Below, piece after piece: positions 61,481 to 64,000 of a stretch of 64,000 nucleotides of DNA (the first letter of the stretch is position 1; every line of letters begins with the position of its first letter). The notes below the pieces were generated by a model. It saw only the letters and a program-made list of their open reading frames with translations, was not told the origin of the DNA and ran no database searches. Made by a program: the position numbers and the translations under genes. Source of the DNA: Prevotella sp. (GTDB taxonomy: Bacteria; Bacteroidota; Bacteroidia; Bacteroidales; Bacteroidaceae); assembly GCA_022641735.1 (NCBI GenBank), contig JALCDQ010000010.1:1-64000 (forward strand), written 5' to 3'.

Positions 61481-63751
61481 TTACAACGGGTCCACATCAT
61501 AATAAATCTGGAGGGTGGCATACTGCTTATCCTGCATCATCTGCCTTTCAGCAAGCCTCAGATATTCCCTCACTTTGTCCTGGTTGATGCCCTTTTCCAA
61601 CTTGAGAACTATCTTTCGGATGCTCAAAGTCTTGACTCTTGCCACCGCAGGTTTATCGGGTCCGAGCACTCGAGCACCAAACCACTGGCGCAACCGACTG
61701 CCCATCTCTATGCCGGCAGTTTCGACCACGTCCTCTTTGCGATGCTTCAGATAGATATAAATAAGGTGATAGAACGGCGGATAATGAAACATCTTGCGCT
61801 CTTGGAGCAAATCCTGATAGAATCCAATGTAGTCATTATGCACCACCTGAACGATTACGGGCAACTCCGGATTCTTCGTTTGGAGCAACACCAAACCTCT
61901 TTTACCCTTTCTGCCAGCCCTTCCGCTCACCTGAGCCATCATCATATAAGCATGCTCATAAGCACGGAAATCGGGATAATTGAGCATACTGTCAGCATCA
62001 AGAATGCCCACTACGCTCACCCTGTCGAAGTCTAAACCCTTTGAAATCATCTGCGTTCCGATGAGCACATTCGTCTTCCCACCGGAAAAATCATCAATGA
62101 TACGCTCGTAAGCATTGCGCGTTCGGGTGGTATCAAGGTCCATTCTGGCCACTCGGGCTTCAGGGAACAGTTCCCGAATCTGGTCTTCTATCTTCTCCGT
62201 TCCATAGCCACGGCCCTTGATTTCAGTGCTTCCACAGTTAGGGCAAACGGCAGGCACCTGATAAGTATATCCGCAATAGTGGCATACAAGCAGGTTGGTG
62301 TTCTTATGAAGAGTCAGCGATACGTCGCAATTCTTGCATCTCGGCACCCATCCGCACTCCTTGCATTCTATCATCGGAGCGAAGCCCCTTCGGTTTTGGA
62401 ACAAGATTACCTGCTTGTCTTGCTCAAGGACTTCCCTGATGGAAGCAAGCAATTGAGGTGAAAAAGGTCCGTTCATCATCTTCCGATGCCGCAAATCTTT
62501 CACGTTAACGACTTGGATCTCAGGCAATTGGATGTTCTTATAACGGGTCTTCAGCTCCACTAAGCCATATTTGCCTTCGCTCGCATTATAGTAACTTTCC
62601 ATCGATGGCGTGGCAGTTCCCAGCAAAGTCTTGGCCTTATACATCTTGGCAAGCACGATGGCAGCCGAGCGCGCATGATAACGAGGTGCAGGGTCTTGCT
62701 GCTTAAAGCTAGTCTCATGCTCCTCATCGATAATCACAAGCCCCAGATTTTGGAAAGGAAGAAACACCGCACTGCGGGCTCCAAGGATGACATCATACGG
62801 ATTTTTAGAGAGTTGTTTCTGCCATATCTCCACCCTTTCAGCATCACTATACTTGGAATGATAAATGCCCAAGCGATTACCGAAAACACGTTGAAGGCGT
62901 TCCATAATCTGCACGGTGAGGGCAATCTCCGGCAACAGGTAGAGTACCTGCTTATGGTCTTGCAACGCCTTCTCTATCAAATGAATATAGATTTCAGTCT
63001 TTCCACTCGATGTAACGCCATGCAACAGCACCACATCATGCTTCATAAACTGCATGAGAATCTGATTATAGCCTTCCTGCTGAGCCTCATTGAGCCGCTT
63101 CACATTGTCGAGATTAGGCTCTTCAGCACTATTTAGCCTCCCTATCTCTTTCTGATAAGTATAGAGAATCTGCTTATCGGTGAGACCTTTAATCGTTGCG
63201 AGGGTGCAATGTGCGGTATTCATCAGTTCATCGCGCGACAGTTCACTTATCTCTTCTTGCGGATTAGCGTCTTCAAGACTGTCCCAATGGGAAAGAGAAA
63301 AGAAATCGAGCAAGGCCTGCTGCTGTTTCTGAGCCCTTGCAAGCATATTGAGAGCTATGTGGAGAGCCTGTTCCGAACGATATTTTTCACACAAACCGAT
63401 ATATAATTCCGTTTTGGGTCGATAGCCATCTTCCGCTTTCAAACCTGCTGGGAATGCCGCTTTATAGATTTCTCCAATAGGCGACATGTAATAAGAGGAC
63501 ATCCATTGCCAAAGCTTCATCTGCTGCGGAAGGAGCATAGGACGATTGTCCAATACTGCCAAGATATCCTTTATCTCAAAAGATGGTTTCTCCTGATGCA
63601 GCCGCACAACAATACCTGTATAGGTCTTGCTCCTCCCTAAAGGCACAAGTACCCTCACCCCCATCTTCACCTGACCACTCATCTCATCGGAGACGCCATA
63701 AGTGAAGAGGCCGTCGAGCGGCAACGGCAAAACTACATCCACATAATTCAT
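61481..63751 (-). CDS. priA: Primosomal replication-restart helicase PriA
   Basis: 756 residues. The N-terminal DNA-binding domain (about 1-110) starts MNYVDVVLPLPLDGLFTYGV. The helicase part has Walker A in LHGVTSSGKTEIYIHL and the DEEH box in IIDEEHETSFKQQDPAPRYH. The inserted zinc region has paired Cys in CKECGWVPRCKNCDVSL and CHYCGYTYQVPAVCPNCGS. The C-terminal helicase motifs include LIGTQMISKGLDFDRVSVVG and MAQVSGRAGRKG. It reloads the replisome at stalled forks. Confidence 0.97.
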   Translation of the reverse strand: MNYVDVVLPLPLDGLFTYGVSDEMSGQVKMGVRVLVPLGRSKTYTGIVVRLHQEKPSFEIKDILAVLDNRPMLLPQQMKLWQWMSSYYMSPIGEIYKAAFPAGLKAEDGYRPKTELYIGLCEKYRSEQALHIALNMLARAQKQQQALLDFFSLSHWDSLEDANPQEEISELSRDELMNTAHCTLATIKGLTDKQILYTYQKEIGRLNSAEEPNLDNVKRLNEAQQEGYNQILMQFMKHDVVLLHGVTSSGKTEIYIHLIEKALQDHKQVLYLLPEIALTVQIMERLQRVFGNRLGIYHSKYSDAERVEIWQKQLSKNPYDVILGARSAVFLPFQNLGLVIIDEEHETSFKQQDPAPRYHARSAAIVLAKMYKAKTLLGTATPSMESYYNASEGKYGLVELKTRYKNIQLPEIQVVNVKDLRHRKMMNGPFSPQLLASIREVLEQDKQVILFQNRRGFAPMIECKECGWVPRCKNCDVSLTLHKNTNLLVCHYCGYTYQVPAVCPNCGSTEIKGRGYGTEKIEDQIRELFPEARVARMDLDTTRTRNAYERIIDDFSGGKTNVLIGTQMISKGLDFDRVSVVGILDADSMLNYPDFRAYEHAYMMMAQVSGRAGRKGKRGLVLLQTKNPELPVIVQVVHNDYIGFYQDLLQERKMFHYPPFYHLIYIYLKHRKEDVVETAGIEMGSRLRQWFGARVLGPDKPAVARVKTLSIRKIVLKLEKGINQDKVREYLRLAERQMMQDKQYATLQIYYDVDPL

Positions 63752-63756
63752 AAGGG

Positions 63757-63764
63757 CAAAGATA
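63757..63764 (-). promoter_or_regulatory. -7 box of priA
   Basis: TATCTTTG on the minus strand, 5 bp upstream of the priA ATG, so the transcript would have almost no leader. This close placement is common in Bacteroidota. No good -33 box is seen. Confidence 0.45.
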
Positions 63765-63785
63765 CGCAGATTTTCGCAATAAAAT

Positions 63786-63835
63786 GAAAAAATAGCTGAA
63801 TTTTATCAGAAACGACTTCCGAAAAATTCAGCTAT
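63786..63835 (-). terminator. Terminator of the outer-membrane gene at the right edge
   Basis: A 13-bp stem, ATAGCTGAATTTT with its complement (63792-63804/63823-63835), around an 18-nt loop. On the minus strand six T residues follow. It lies 29 bp past the partial gene's stop. Confidence 0.8.
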
Positions 63836-63864
63836 ATAAAAGGGTTATCTTAAACTTCTAAGTT

Positions 63865-64000
63865 CTAAAAATAATAAGCTACGCCTATCTGCCACGCACT
63901 GCTCTTTCCTTTGAGCCCATCTTTAATGACAGAAGAGGTCGTTACCTCGCCTGTATGGCCACATCCGATATTATAATCAATGCTGGCTTCCAAATGACTC
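63865..64000 (-). CDS. C-terminal end of an outer-membrane beta-barrel protein (partial)
   Basis: The last 45 codons are visible: SHLEASIDYNIGCGHTGEVT, then TSSVIKDGLKGKSSAWQIGV and AYYF-stop. The alternating pattern and terminal Phe are typical of BamA-inserted barrels. The rest lies beyond the right edge, so the family cannot be given. It is followed by its own terminator. Confidence 0.7.
   Translation of the reverse strand, partial: SHLEASIDYNIGCGHTGEVTTSSVIKDGLKGKSSAWQIGVAYYF

Overview
The window is a chromosomal segment of a Bacteroidota bacterium, most likely order Bacteroidales and plausibly Prevotellaceae (the family placement is inference). Evidence seen: promoter elements of the Bacteroidota form TAnnTTTG (often with TTTG 19-20 bp upstream), a FecA-like TonB receptor with DUF4249 and FecR partners, lipoproteins with Cys-Lys-Asp starts, a DUF3467 gene beside rpsL, and L23, L17 and EF-Tu proteins of Bacteroidales type.

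Region 1 (about 0.5-20 kb, nearly all minus strand) is a glycine-zipper lipoprotein followed by the fused str/S10/spc/alpha ribosomal supercluster: rpsL-rpsG-fusA-rpsJ-rplCDWB-rpsS-rplV-rpsC-rplP-rpmC-rpsQ-rplNXE-rpsNH-rplFR-rpsE-rpmD-rplO-secY-infA-rpmJ-rpsMKD-rpoA-rplQ. L23 carries an insertion of about 50 residues and L17 an acidic/basic tail. No map gene lies between secY and infA. Region 2 (20.4-22.8 kb, plus strand) is a two-gene island, a helical regulator-like protein and a membrane Ser/Thr kinase, sitting between DUF3467 and rpoC. Region 3 (23-36.4 kb, minus) is tRNA-Thr/Tyr/Gly/Thr-tuf-tRNA-Trp-secE-nusG-rplKAJL-rpoBC, an ancient conserved order. Region 4 (36.4-41.7 kb, minus) has hpf, a XerC/D-type recombinase, rpsU, a WG-repeat-like lipoprotein, a HigBA toxin-antitoxin pair and an aminopeptidase P-like gene that lacks its catalytic domain. 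Region 5 (41.9-52 kb, plus) has mdh, an ECF sigma/TonB receptor/lipoprotein/FecR cell-surface-signalling cluster with the FecR gene last, and a DUF3737-malY-cutC operon. Region 6 (52-64 kb) has a GH20 hexosaminidase, waaA, gltX, a PgpH-type c-di-AMP phosphodiesterase, a FadL/OmpP1 porin, priA and the 3' end of an outer-membrane protein.

The most unusual signal is a family of tandem arrays with an exact 22-bp period. Each unit is an imperfect 9-1-9 palindrome with ends like GTAAA...TTTAC plus a 3-nt spacer. The inner core differs between arrays, and the two arms often change together. Five arrays lie in intergenic gaps (19723-19810, 22862-22949, 40517-40626, 54409-54518, 61273-61426), mostly near gene 3' ends. 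A sixth, in the same 22-bp register, lies inside the FecR anti-sigma gene (48475-48562) and encodes its membrane-proximal linker. I know of no named repeat class with this structure, but I could not search databases.
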